Source: Heracleum sosnowskyi
Taxonomy: Eukaryota > Streptophyta > Magnoliopsida > Apiales > Apiaceae
DNA: 64,000 nt
Assembly: GCA_030848705.1 (NCBI GenBank)
Contig: CM061243.1
Coordinates: 8,829,044-8,893,043, forward strand
Direction: 5' to 3'
Positions 46,467 through 58,410 of this stretch are shown one piece after another (positions within the stretch are counted from its first letter, which is position 1; every line of letters starts with the position of its first letter). The notes beneath the pieces were generated by a model that was given only the letters and a program-made list of their open reading frames with translations, was not told where the DNA came from and did not search any database. The translations under genes and the position numbers were made by a program.

Positions 46467-46758
46467 TATACGGTAAATGTTATGTTCATGAAAATTCTCG
46501 AAACTTTAACTAAAAATGGAAAAAGAAGAACAATCTTGAAACTTGAAATCATCAAAGCGATAAAGATAACAAAAGAAAATAAAAACAAATAGTGTGTTCA
46601 AGTAGCAATAAATTATGTCTGGCTAATCTAATTGGCCGTCTGAAACCTATAATATCCCCCAATCTCTCTCCAGTTTGATACTTCGCAGGTAACACAAACA
46701 TATATAAATATATATATAGAGAGGAGCATCCTACGCGCTCAAAACAGAGTTTCAAGAA

Positions 46759-47862
46759 ATGGGAATGCAAGTGTGTATGCATTCTCAAGTAATGAAACCA
46801 GCATCACCATCATTTATAAGTACCTTGACTTTCTCTTCTTTCAAGTCACCACTCTGTTTTTTCAATCAAAGACTGCATCAAAACAGAGCTTTTGGTATTG
46901 GTAACAATGTTTCTGTAGATTTAAAGAGAAGAAGAGACGTGGGTTTTGTGGTTGCTTCAGGATCAGCAAGTAATGTAGCGTTTACGGAGAATTGGAAGCC
47001 CGATAAGGGTGCTAAATCGCCGTCGCTGAGTGATATAATATGGCCATCAGCTGGTGCATTTGCAGCTATGGCAGTGCTGGCAAAAATGGACCAGGTTTTG
47101 GCTAGTAAAGGACTTTCCATTACTATTGCTCCATTAGGTGCTGTCTGTGCTGTTCTTTTCGCCACACCTTCTTCCCCTGGTGCACGGGTAACATATTAAT
47201 ATATTTATAACTAGCTTTCTGTTTAAAATACCCTAGAGCCATTTTGAATCACCTGTTCCTGTTTCCATTCCTTTTATCGATCTCGTTTAGATGTAATGGA
47301 GGAGTTGTGTTTTGCAGAAATACAATATGTTTATGGCTCAAATTGGTTGTGCGGCTATTGGAGTCTTGGCATTTTCAATTTTTGGTCCCGGCTGGCTCGC
47401 TAGGAGCGCTGGCCTAGCTGCAGCCATAGCTTTTATGATAGCCACAGGCTCAGTACATCCACCAGGTGCACATTTTTCAATCTAATTCAATTTTGTTACC
47501 CATCATTTAGATTCTCATTTTAAGCCTTTCTACAATTCCGACATTTGAGTTCTAAAGGGAAATGCATGTATGTAAATGCAGCTGCAAGCTTGCCAATATT
47601 GTTCATCGATGTAGCCAAGATGCACCAACTCAAGTTCTGGTATGCCTTGTTCCCCGGTGCTGCCGGATGCATTCTCATCTGTTTGATAGTAAGTTCCTAA
47701 AACTTTCCTAGAAGTACTATGTTCACTTGCATGTTTCTTAACACTCGATAGACATAGTTGCAGACCTATTTTTATCGAAAAAATAAATGACTAATTTATC
47801 CTCATTTTATTTGTTTGCAGCAAGAAGTGGTGATGTATTTGAAGAACAACTTCAAATTTTAA
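46759..47862 (+). CDS. HPP family chloroplast membrane protein
   Basis: Four exons, 46759-47187, 47318-47465, 47582-47688 and 47821-47862, GT-AG and in phase, giving 241 residues. The first ~70 residues are Ser- and basic-rich with few acidic residues, as in a chloroplast transit peptide. The mature part has four hydrophobic segments and the family signature SVHPPAAS, with HPP at 190-192 across the exon 2/3 junction. HPP proteins are found in cyanobacteria and plant plastids; plant members have been linked to nitrite import across the chloroplast envelope. A TATA-like run (about 46,700) precedes the start. A second ATG two codons downstream is an alternative start. No linked nitrogen genes are seen. 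Confidence 0.9.
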
Positions 47863-48912
47863 GACCGGCTGTATGCATGTGGCCTGTTGTATATACTATC
47901 TCAAGCCATGTTCCAATGAAAGGCCGTTTATACGGTGTCTTGTTCATCCAGCGAGGATCCAATGTCAGCTACCAAAACAAAGTTACAATAATAGTATTAT
48001 ATATACCCCGGTTTACTATAGTCTATATAAAATTCAAATAGGTTTATTCTTTTGTATAATCAACATACTGACTCACCGAGTACAAATTTTCAGATTTCCT
48101 ACAAATATAAGAGGCCTTGAAAATCCCAGTGCAAGAGCATCGATATCTCAGTCAGTTTTTTTATTTATTTATTTTTACACAATTGAATTATTCGGCACTT
48201 TTACTCCATAATTTAATTTAGTAACTAAGCTACTCGAAGTTCAGACAGCAACTACATGTTTAGCTGAGACTACTTTTTGTAATAATTACCGACCTCATTT
48301 ACCAAAACTCTTTGAAAGTACAAAGCATAATAGATGGTTAAGGTGGAAAAATGCAGCATGGATACCTGCAAGACGGAGTCCCGTGTATTTCACTTGCTAC
48401 CATGAAATCTTTACAGTTCCAATTAATACAGTTACTTTTGTCAAATGCTAAAAACAATGTTACAGTTACATGTTTTTTCAAAATTGACCGAACAAAGGGG
48501 AAAACATGTTGGATAAACTCATTATACCTCTACTTGCAATTATGGTTGGGAACACTCAATTTCACACAAATACAATCCAAGGATCAGCCGCAAATATTTC
48601 TTGGGTTGCCTAGGATGATTCTATGACGACTATCCAGGTATTTTTTGGCAATCATAATGATCACTGTCAGACTCACCTGTATGATCTCACTAGTTATGCT
48701 TGCACTCCTAGCCTTACTGGGAACTATTGTTGCTTGAAGAACAAACCTTCAGCTCTATCCGATTACAATGCACCTTCAAACACTGAATATTCCTGAATCC
48801 TGAATTGAAAAAGAGGAGAATGACAAATAATGCACGAAAATTTTAAATCTAGAAAATATTCAAAAAATATAGAAGTTGCTGGATATACAATGTGCATTCA
48901 CTCACCCAATTA
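47863..48912. other. Spacer between convergent genes
   Basis: 3' regions of the HPP gene (plus) and GnT-I gene (minus). Small open frames here resemble nothing known. Confidence 0.5.
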
Positions 48913-50128
48913 CTATAGAGCATGTTCAACCCCAAGGAGTTGAAGTGAACTTGGACCAACTAGGAATACTCGCCGTGAGGTTTGGTACCGAAAAGTTACA
49001 ATCCCTTTAAATGCTGCCCTAGGTATGCCATCCTTAAATAATGTGTGCATTTGCACATATATATATTAGACGTGTGCAAGCTATAACAGATCTACATGCA
49101 CATGTACATAGAAGAAGGGGTGGAAGACAATTTATCATGGAAAATTATTATTAAAAAAATAAATCATCACGGAAATTAAGATTCTTCATGTCACATACTT
49201 CCAGTGTATCTTACAAAAAGCATTTGACAATAGGTGAGAATGGACCAAAGGACTAATACTGCCTATAATATATACATATACGTCTATTGAATATGGTAAG
49301 CAATTGGAACAGAGACTCTTAAGAAAGAAAAAAGTTTTGGCAACAAATTCAGATGAGAAAAGGATCTGTTCACTAAAGGATGTACTCATAAAATCTGATA
49401 ATGCATAGACACACATATAAAATACCTTCCATTCTTCAAAAATGCCAAACTTAGCTGCTATGCGTTCAAAATCTTCTTGGTCGTGGTACTGAATCCTCAC
49501 ATCACCATCGATGTTATACGCTTGAAGAACAGGATCAAATCCCCTGACAGGCTTTGCACTTTTTACCAGGTCACCGAAGTGCTTGACATAGTTGTCCTAA
49601 TATATGTGGGTACAATTAGCTGATAACAAACTTAGAATGCGATGACCGATGATCATGATCTCTACATAAAACTGGAATTTACAGTTTCTACATCGGATGT
49701 ACATACCTCAGTAAGGTAGCTCAAATTCATTGACTTCCAATCAACCTATTAAGGTAGAAAATTGATTTTTTTTAAAACTGCAAATATATGCTGGGCCAGA
49801 AAGGGAAGATTAAAGAGTGGGTTTTTCATACCTGGACATCATTCAGCTTGATGGGCTCAAGGTATCTTTTGAAAAACTGACCCAAACTAGAACCCTGCAA
49901 GTAACTGAATAGATTAGTATAGAGAAAAAGTATACAAAAGAAACTAAAGCCAAAAGGATAAGAATGTAGTCATCATAAATGACAAGGACTATTTTATTGT
50001 TAAGAACATACACCCCTGCATAAAAATAAGATATAGTATGTATCTTCTGTGCGACTATGCAAAACAACATGTTACCTGTGCATATAGATTGTGGGTGCAT
50101 GCACGTTTCAGGAGTGTGCATGTGTCTG

Positions 50129-50188
<60 letters not shown>

Positions 50189-52653
50189 GGGCTTATTCAA
50201 TTTTATATTCGCAAGAACAATTAGAGCAATAAAATATTTTTCTTAATTGATAGACATAATAGGGTATGCAATAGGAAGCAGAGTGTGCCATGGTAATAGA
50301 ATGAGAGGAGAATAGAATTGCATTACCATGTACAAATTGCAGACATTTCAGTAAAGAGGAGAAAAGATTATATACAAAGAAAGTTTACCGTAATGAAAAT
50401 TTTAATATATTTGTGACGCTTGGTTGTTCAAGAAACAAAAACCAACTTAAAAGGGATGACCAGGAGATAATTAATGTTGTAGTGTGTGCGTAGAAGTATC
50501 CTTGAAAGTGGACTCAGGGTATACATACATGCTCACCAAAGTTGTATGTTCTGCACACTTCTGGGCGAATAACTTGCCGTCCTTTGTGATTTTCTTTCAG
50601 TCTCAACCAGTCATCCCAATAAGTATAATTTTGTTAAGGAATAAGGATTGCTTGAGGAAGAATTAATAAATAAAAAAGAAACATTTGTTAAACTTAAATT
50701 ACTAATACATAATAAAGAAAAAGGATATGCCTTTGGCCACTTCGGAGATAGTTCATCCCATGTTGATTTAGTAAGCATCCATCCGAGACCAGGAAAAAAA
50801 TCTGAGCGGTAAAGTATATCTGCAGTTTTTTTTTCATACCAACCAGTTCAGGAAATGAGGAAGTTCAGGAAATGAGGAAGCTCATAGGATGCAGATAGAT
50901 CATTCAACCAGAATCACATAGAGAAAAATCTAAGGATAAGAACAGATACACCCAAAAAAGATTTTGAAGTTGGCCAGATGAATGCAAAATATATCAAGGG
51001 GTAATGGCAAAAACAGAATAAAGATATCCACAAGCAAACAAAGAATATGAACAGTCTCATATTTTACAATGCCATGAGTATTTCTGGTTGCTGGTAATGG
51101 TGAATACATCATTAGATGACTGTGCCACCCAGACCCAGGGCCAGCAGGAAGACTAGTGTGGAGTTTTATTGGGATGAATGAAATAAAATTTGTACCATTT
51201 TATGGTAATTCTAAAAACTATCATTATTTGCCCTTATCTCATTCTCTATTTTACTCGTTCTCCTTTCTTTCTCGATGTGTCCATAATTTCCTATTCCATT
51301 CTTTCACCATGCCCCCCCCCCCCCCCCAACCAAACACAACAATTAAGGTGATGCATGCACTTACAAATCTGTCTAGAGACCAAGCCAGAAAGAAAGCGAG
51401 CTTTTGAGATGTTACCAACACCTTTTATACATGTAGTTGTAAAATTTGCTATATTCGATTATCGAGTATAATCAGTTTCCACAGAACAGGTCTTAGATGC
51501 CAATACTGGGGGTAGACACTATAAGCTGGAAAGAATACAGATTTTATGGATATAAAACAGCGTTGGACGATTTAGGCCTTATGCATATAAGGAATTCATG
51601 AATCCATGTAAAAACAATCAAAACAATATTTGAACACAACGTTGAATCTTTTGCATGTAGATGACACATAAGCGATTAGGAAACAGATGTTCTCATGTAG
51701 TGTTGAGAGAAGATGCCATAGACAGCGGCAGCCAGTTTTCCAGACATCAAGGCCTAGTAGATAAGGAGATTGAAATACACACACAACATAATAAATTACT
51801 AAATTACTTGCATAAAACAACTTGAAATGAGACACAAATCCACAATACATTTTGTAATTTGAAAATTAAACCATCAAGATCCAGGAATAAATATGCTTGT
51901 CATCATAACAGACAATTGCAAATGGTTGTTGGGTGATGCATGCTATGCATCTAGCTCAATTTGACCTCATATCTAAATAAACTGCACATCGATAGATAGG
52001 AAAACTTACAAGGGTCATGCACAAACTGCTTTTGTCCATTGTCATTCCATGAGGATACAGCTAAGAGGGATCTATCATGGTTCCAAAGCACCAAGTACAT
52101 AACCACATCAGATTTGGTGAAACATAAGGTATGAACTCAAATAAAAATATGACGAGTTGTAATATTATATTTGCAAAAAGAGCATACTTATCACTGTCAA
52201 GGAGTGCTGCTCCAGCTTCAAAATAGTCAAAAAAATCTGGAGAGATTTCCATATCATCTGCGCACCATGCCATATATGTTAAAATTTCCTTGGTAGTTGA
52301 TAAATCTTTAATTATGGGGGGGGGGGGGGGGGGGGGTGAGAATCGCTCTTGTACCACTAGGAGCACATTTGCCACTGCTTGGGCACTCCGTGATTTTTGA
52401 ATTTTTTTACTTTCGAATAGAGATGAAAAATAAATTTGTAATTATTAACAAAGGCAGCCCATGAACACCTTCAAGAATAATAACCCGGCTAAAATTGTGC
52501 TCAATAAACAATTGATCCAATGCCCACTTGTAATGACCTATTACAGAGAGAAAAGTGGCTCATTCGTAACAGCTTGGAAATAAACTTTATTCCACAAGAA
52601 TCTATATATATAGATAGATAGATAGATATATATATAGATATATATATATATAT

Positions 52654-52694
<41 letters not shown>

Positions 52695-55600
52695 GAGATT
52701 TACGTGCAATCTTGTAATATGCTATTATTTCTCCAGGACGTTCAGTAAGCACAGGTTCAAAATCCAAGTGCTGCAACGAATATGTAATTTCAGATGCCTA
52801 TCACATCAACCAAGCTTAACAAAAAAGTAAATAATATGACAAGTATCAGCTAAAGAAGATAGCGTTATTAAAATTTCAAATCTAGTCCATGTTCTCCAAA
52901 GTTGAGTTCTTTTCACACAAATACAAATATTATTGGATCTTTGGCATTGTAGCCTAGTGGATACTGGATAGCCCTCAACCTTGGTGACAAGAGGTTAAGG
53001 GTTTGAGTCTTAGTGGCCATACGGATAGATGTGTGCGCGAGTATTTAATTTCTTGTTGTTGACCTTACCCAAAATGTATACTACATACATTGGATCCTAT
53101 ATTCTATCTATATTGTATCCTTTTATATTATATTTGGGTTAAATTTATATTTTAACAGTAGCACATAAAGTATATGCAGGATGTCTGCTCATCTATTGTA
53201 TTTTGTGAAGGAATAGTTACTTAGGATATGAGGAATATATTAATAAGGTAAAGAGTTCTTTCAATGCACTGAGGAGAGCTTCTATGCACGTGAATGAAAG
53301 TAAATATTTCTAACAGCTGATGAGAAATTGTCAACTTATGCCAATAAAAGTAGAAGGTCAAGTAAGGCTAGTACATCTCTCAAGCAGTTCGATATACCAA
53401 TTATCGCACAGAAAGTTCAACCAACAGATAATTACGCAGACAAAAAGGTAGAACCAGAATCTTAATAATTTACACAGCTCAGTAGTATTAGAAGAAAAAT
53501 ATACCTGCATATAGGTCAACTGGTTATAACTCAAAGCCTTCCTTTTCACATCAGAATTGGTTCCATCCTTATACAGAAAACATGGAAAACACAATTTAGC
53601 TGCCATGAGTCACTAATATACAGCCTCTGCTGAACAAATCTTTAAATAAGTACCTGGGATACAAAAAGAGGATACTTTGATGCAACAGGCTCTTGGTATC
53701 TAGAAAAGTTTAAACAATGTGTAGCAGTGAGTCAGCTGAATTTTTATAAAGCTCAAATTAAAGCTTCAAATAGAAACCACTAAAGAAATACTTTAGGATA
53801 GATTTTATAGTCCTCTCCAAATAATCAGCACGATTGCATGCCATAACCACAACTGCAGCAACTGGAACCTTATAAATCAGAGTTGACAAGAAAAATGAGT
53901 AAGGTGACAGCATGGGGATGAAGAGATCATAGAGCTAAAAAGTATTATGCCTCGCCAAAGATCTCAACCTGCACTTCACCTATCATCGTTTTGACCCCTT
54001 TCCCTGCAATGTAATAGATTAAGAGCTATCAACTTGACATGCACGGGGACATCCAGAGAAAGATATTATATTAGTGCTTTTTTAAGAGAAACTGAGATAG
54101 CAAGAAGACATTGCACTACAGATGACTTACTCTCTAGATCCTGAACAAGAGCACTCAACTGTCTGCACTTCTCGTCTTGACGTTTTTTTTCTTCTGAAAT
54201 TGCAAGGGCCCAGTGTGAATGGCAATGGCGAATGATTACTAATTCTCATCAGGAAATGAAAGCAACAAAGACTGATAAACTAAATTTCAAATTTAAGATG
54301 TTCTTATCAGCTGAAAGTTTCAGTTCGATAAGAAAAACAATAAAGAGATAACAATTATGTTTTCCATTTCATATTATTGGTTACTTAATTCTAATTGATG
54401 CCCAAGAAGTTGGTGAAAACAAGCAGACATGCAGCATATAAACCATGTGAAGTCACACCACTACATCAGAATTTCATAGAGAATCATGTCAATCACAAGA
54501 ATAGAATCCTCCTACATAAATTTATGAGTAGGCACTTCGTATACCTACACTTAAGACAGTCACACCACTTTCAATTCTATATTTTCATAGAGTATCACTT
54601 CCTATACTAAACTTTAATATTGGTTATACTTTGTGTTATTCCATCTATTTTCTCCAACTCCATAAGGGTGTTCCTTTTGTCCATTCCTTTTTTAGAAAAT
54701 TAACAGCTATAAACATATAAAATATAGATATTTATATTCAAATAAACATAGATATGATACATATATACATACATATAATTACTTCTTTTCTCATTTAATT
54801 GTCTTATCTGTAATTCACCACCACTTTTCTCCTTAGCACCCCTCTCTCATATAATTCTGTCTACTTTCCCCCAACTCCGTAAGGGTGTTATTGATTTTCT
54901 TCTTGTCCTGCATCAACCCCCCTAAATCCTAATACAACATGTTCATTCGTATATATATCTTATTCGGTTCCTTGAGAGCAACAACTTTAGTCCTGTTTGT
55001 TTACAATACTGTTTGACACTTACGAAGATTTAGTCTCAAGTTGGTACGCCATAAACCAGCACTAAACATTTCTGTCATGCAAGATTCTACTGAAAACTGG
55101 AAAATTTTGGGAAGATATGTAACCAGTAAGTACACAGGGGTCTCCCATGAGTTTATGAATGGATAGCTATAGTTCGTTAAGAATTCACTATTCCTAGACA
55201 GTGTTCTAAGACTTGATAACTCAGCCGAGTACTCGGGGGAGTACTCGGACCTGACCCTATAACCGATCCGGTTATGCTCTACTTGGTCATTGAACTAAAT
55301 TTGTACTTGACTCGGGTCAAACTCGGGTAGAAATCAGATTACTTGGGAAAAATTCAGGAAAATGAGTTATGGCCTCAAATAAAAGAAGCCCTGAAGTGAG
55401 CATTAGTTAGTTTCAAATACAAAAGACAACTTTTATGCATTTTAAATTTTAAAATGATAGGAAAAAGCTTACTAAAATTATTGAAATAATTAATTATGTT
55501 ATATATCAATTATAAAATATTAAAAGTTAAAATACATATTGAAATTAAAACCTACTAATATTTTAATACGTCCGATTTTTAAACCAGGTGCTCTCCGAAT

Positions 55601-57185
55601 ACTCACTAGTCACCGCTCAGTCCCTTTGCAAAGTCGAACTGAGTTTCGAATTTTAGAACACAGGTCTTAGAGTTGCCCCTTCTAATAGGCTTTCAAGAAA
55701 AATAGAATGGGTTGACAAATCTTACACACCTTGTAGGGTGACAATTTGTCCTTGCTGCAGACTTATCTGATCAATCAGTAACCTCGTCTGACTTGTACAG
55801 TGGTTTTCAGCTTCAACCTGTTCAATATCAAGTACTACATAAATGTCGCATCTAATTATGGTGAAAGTTTGATTACAAATATATTCAACAGAACTAAAAG
55901 AGCTGTCAAGAAAAAAGCTTGTGAACTGAATACACCTACCTTGTTAATCAGACACAGACCTCTAAAGGTTTGCACTTTACATTTTAACTAAACGTTGTGA
56001 TAGAAACTCCCTTCTAACACCAATTTAGATTAAAGTGATACACAGACAACAACATGACTGTATCCCAGATAACACATTTCAGAAGCAGTATAAGATAAAA
56101 TAGTTTGACATGTAATAAAGGAGCGACATGACACCTCTTATCAGATCAGAGAATGTGATATAAAACATGAATATGATCATATAGTGGTACTCCAAAATTC
56201 ATGAAAAGTATTGAATACAATATAAAACATTTTTGTGAAATACACAAATTTATAGATTAAATATTGGGACGGATAGAAATGAAAAGGCAAACATACCGCT
56301 GCAGCAATTTGATCTGCATATTGAGATTGCGTGACAAAAAGACGCATCTGAGGCAAAAAAAATGAAAAATCAATAAAGATCTTATTCACATAACTATTGC
56401 AAACAACTCATATAATGCAGAATATTCGTATAATGTAACAACTACTAGTTCCAGCATGAGCATTAATTTGTCGTCATATATATTCAACATGATCAAAACA
56501 ACAGTAAATATGCAACCTAGAATGTCATTTACTGCATCATCTATGAAGCATGCAGTAGCTTTTGGTATACATAAAAGTAAAGCCCATATGATAGCGCCTG
56601 TCAAAAATAAGGCGCCACTTATAGACTGAAGTTGGAAAGAGAAGTAACAGTTAACAGAACGTAGGATTTTAAGCATATATTCTAACTATAAGGAATTAAA
56701 TTATTATGACCTAAATAAAATCTAGAAATACTCTTTAGCGAACTTTATCTGTATTTATGTAAATCCTACAATTCTAAAATCGTGAACTATATGTTTACGT
56801 TCGAATCAAATAGTGAATCTTATTCATATATACCTAGTAAATTCCGAAGGTTTAAAGAGCTTGCTGGCTAAAATAGTTGCTATCATAACCTAACTCCGTA
56901 CACATACATCACAAGTGATACCAAATGAATTACGAAGATACTTAGAGGCAACTGAAACATGACTCCTTACATATACACCGCAAGTGATACTAAATAAGTT
57001 ACGAAGATAGGTCAGGGCAAGTGAACATTACTCCGTAATACACATGGAAACTCGAAAACGATACGAAATAAATTTGGAAAAATATTTAGGGAAAATGAGA
57101 AGATAGTACGGCTTGCCTGGATGTAAAAAAAGGCTAGGGCGGCGAGGATGAGTAGGTACCGGTAATCGCACGTCCATTTCCCCAT
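48913..57185 (-). CDS. CGL1: N-acetylglucosaminyltransferase I (GnT-I)
   Basis: Golgi alpha-1,3-mannosyl-glycoprotein 2-beta-N-acetylglucosaminyltransferase. It adds the first GlcNAc to Man5 N-glycans, opening complex glycan synthesis. Eighteen exons give 445 residues, matching the ~444 of Arabidopsis CGL1: 57185-57117, 56347-56297, 55817-55730, 54193-54131, 54003-53969, 53868-53792, 53699-53654, 53567-53505, 52770-52704, 52537-52469, 52257-52188, 52071-52010, 50819-50729, 50622-50529, 49894-49832, 49745-49707, 49596-49426, 49032-48913. Type II topology: short tail, membrane segment (about 8-23), a stem with coiled-coil character, then the catalytic domain with PVAAVVVMAC, the metal-binding EDD (209-211), SSWNDNGQKQ, and GLGWML...WPKAYWDDW. 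Every exon is in phase and I see no lesion. Intron 1 uses a GC donor; intron 13 is AT-AC of U12 type. Introns carry a SINE and a hAT MITE. Confidence 0.96.
50145..50189. repeat. Microsatellite in GnT-I intron 14
   Basis: (CATA)n, then (AT)n, then (AG)n within the intron at 49895-50528; non-coding. Confidence 0.85.
50623..50728 (-). other. U12-type AT-AC intron in GnT-I
   Basis: On the minus strand the intron starts ATATCCTTTTTC and ends with branch site TTCCTTAAC (plus-strand positions 50641-50633), 10 bases, then AC. Donor and branch match the U12 (minor spliceosome) consensus ATATCCTTT / TTCCTTAAC. No AG acceptor exists nearby; upstream in the needed frame there is a TAA. Splicing AT-AC restores the conserved WPKAYWDDW. 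Length 106 bp. Confidence 0.93.
51313..51327. repeat. Poly-C run in GnT-I intron 12
   Basis: About 15 consecutive C on the plus strand, so G on the transcribed gene's coding strand. Confidence 0.85.
52316..52336. repeat. Poly-G run of 21 in GnT-I intron 11
   Basis: An uninterrupted run of about 21 G between exons 10 and 11. Exact length is liable to sequencing error. Confidence 0.8.
52604..52698. repeat. Microsatellite next to a GnT-I donor site
   Basis: (TAGA)n, (TA)n and (GA)n blocks end only a few bases from the donor of exon 9 (52704). A length change could touch splicing efficiency; inference. Confidence 0.85.
52937..53160 (+). mobile_element. tRNA-derived SINE in GnT-I intron 9->8 interval
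   Basis: Pol III boxes are clear: TGTAGCCTAGTGG (52948-52960, A box) and GGTTTGAGTCT (53000-53010, B box), followed by an unrelated body ending in a T-rich part. It lies antisense to the gene in the intron 53504-52771. Exact ends and target duplication not determined. Confidence 0.65.
55199..55663. mobile_element. hAT-type MITE in GnT-I intron 3
   Basis: Ends CAGTGTTCTAAGA and TTTTAGAACACAG are inverted repeats, and subterminal 'gagtactcgg' words recur. Flanking 8-mers TTCCTAGA and GTCTTAGA agree at 6 of 8 bases, consistent with an old hAT duplication. No coding. Confidence 0.6.
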
Positions 57186-57259
57186 TTATTTATTCTATTC
57201 TGTAATTTCAATTAAGATCGCAGATCATATTTAGTTCAAACAATTTTTTATAAATAAGT

Positions 57260-57765
<506 letters not shown>

Positions 57766-57773
57766 TTTATCAT

Positions 57774-58346
57774 TAGGGCTGAGCATTCGGTCGGTTGTCT
57801 AGAACCGAACCAACCGAACCGAATAGACCGAAAACCGAATTATCATTTTTTTTTGGACCGAACCGAACCGAACCGAAGTTGTATTTTGGACCGGAACCGA
57901 ACCGAACCGAAATAATGCTATTCGGTTCGGTTCTTTCATAAAAGAACCGAAGTTTTTTTAAATAAAAAATTGGTATTTCAAAAAAAGCCAAAAAATATGA
58001 TTTTTCTAAAAATGAAAATATTAGCTAATGAAATACAAGTATGAAATGTAAATATAATAATTCAAACTTCAAATCTCGAATAAAAAATAAGTCATGCAAA
58101 AGTTTAAATACATACATACATGTAAAATTAATATATAAAAATTATATAAATATAAAATAAAAATATTTCGATCTATTCGGTTCGGACTGAATTTTTTTTG
58201 AAAAAACCGAACCGAACCGAAATTTATTTCGGTATATTCGGTCGGAACCGAAAAGACCGAATTTTTTGAAAATTAGAACCGAACCGAACCGAAATTACAC
58301 TATTCGGTTCGGTTTTTCGGTTCTGGTTCGGTTCTGCTCAGCCCTA
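57774..58346. mobile_element. Non-autonomous hAT-type element, 573 bp
   Basis: Same family as the 9240 element: ends TAGGGCTGAGCA and TGCTCAGCCCTA (right end TCTGCTCAGCCCTA), with perfect 8-bp duplications TTTATCAT (57766-57773 and 58347-58354). Both halves carry many 'gaaccgaacc' / 'ttcggttcgg' words. The shorter interior has no coding. Confidence 0.9.
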
Positions 58347-58410
58347 TTTATCATATTATAAAATCTATAGTTATTCATATTTAATTAATAAATTATTTTA
58401 TTTCTAATAA

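Noticed and set aside
48351..48400. Plus-strand 'QDGVPC' resembling the start of the last GnT-I exon (DGIPR)
   Set aside because: Wrong strand and the similarity stops after five residues; the true last exon was found on the minus strand at 49032-48913.
48600..48780. Possible extra exon of HPP or GnT-I in the spacer
   Set aside because: Both genes end in proper stops elsewhere and the spacer has no conserved reading.
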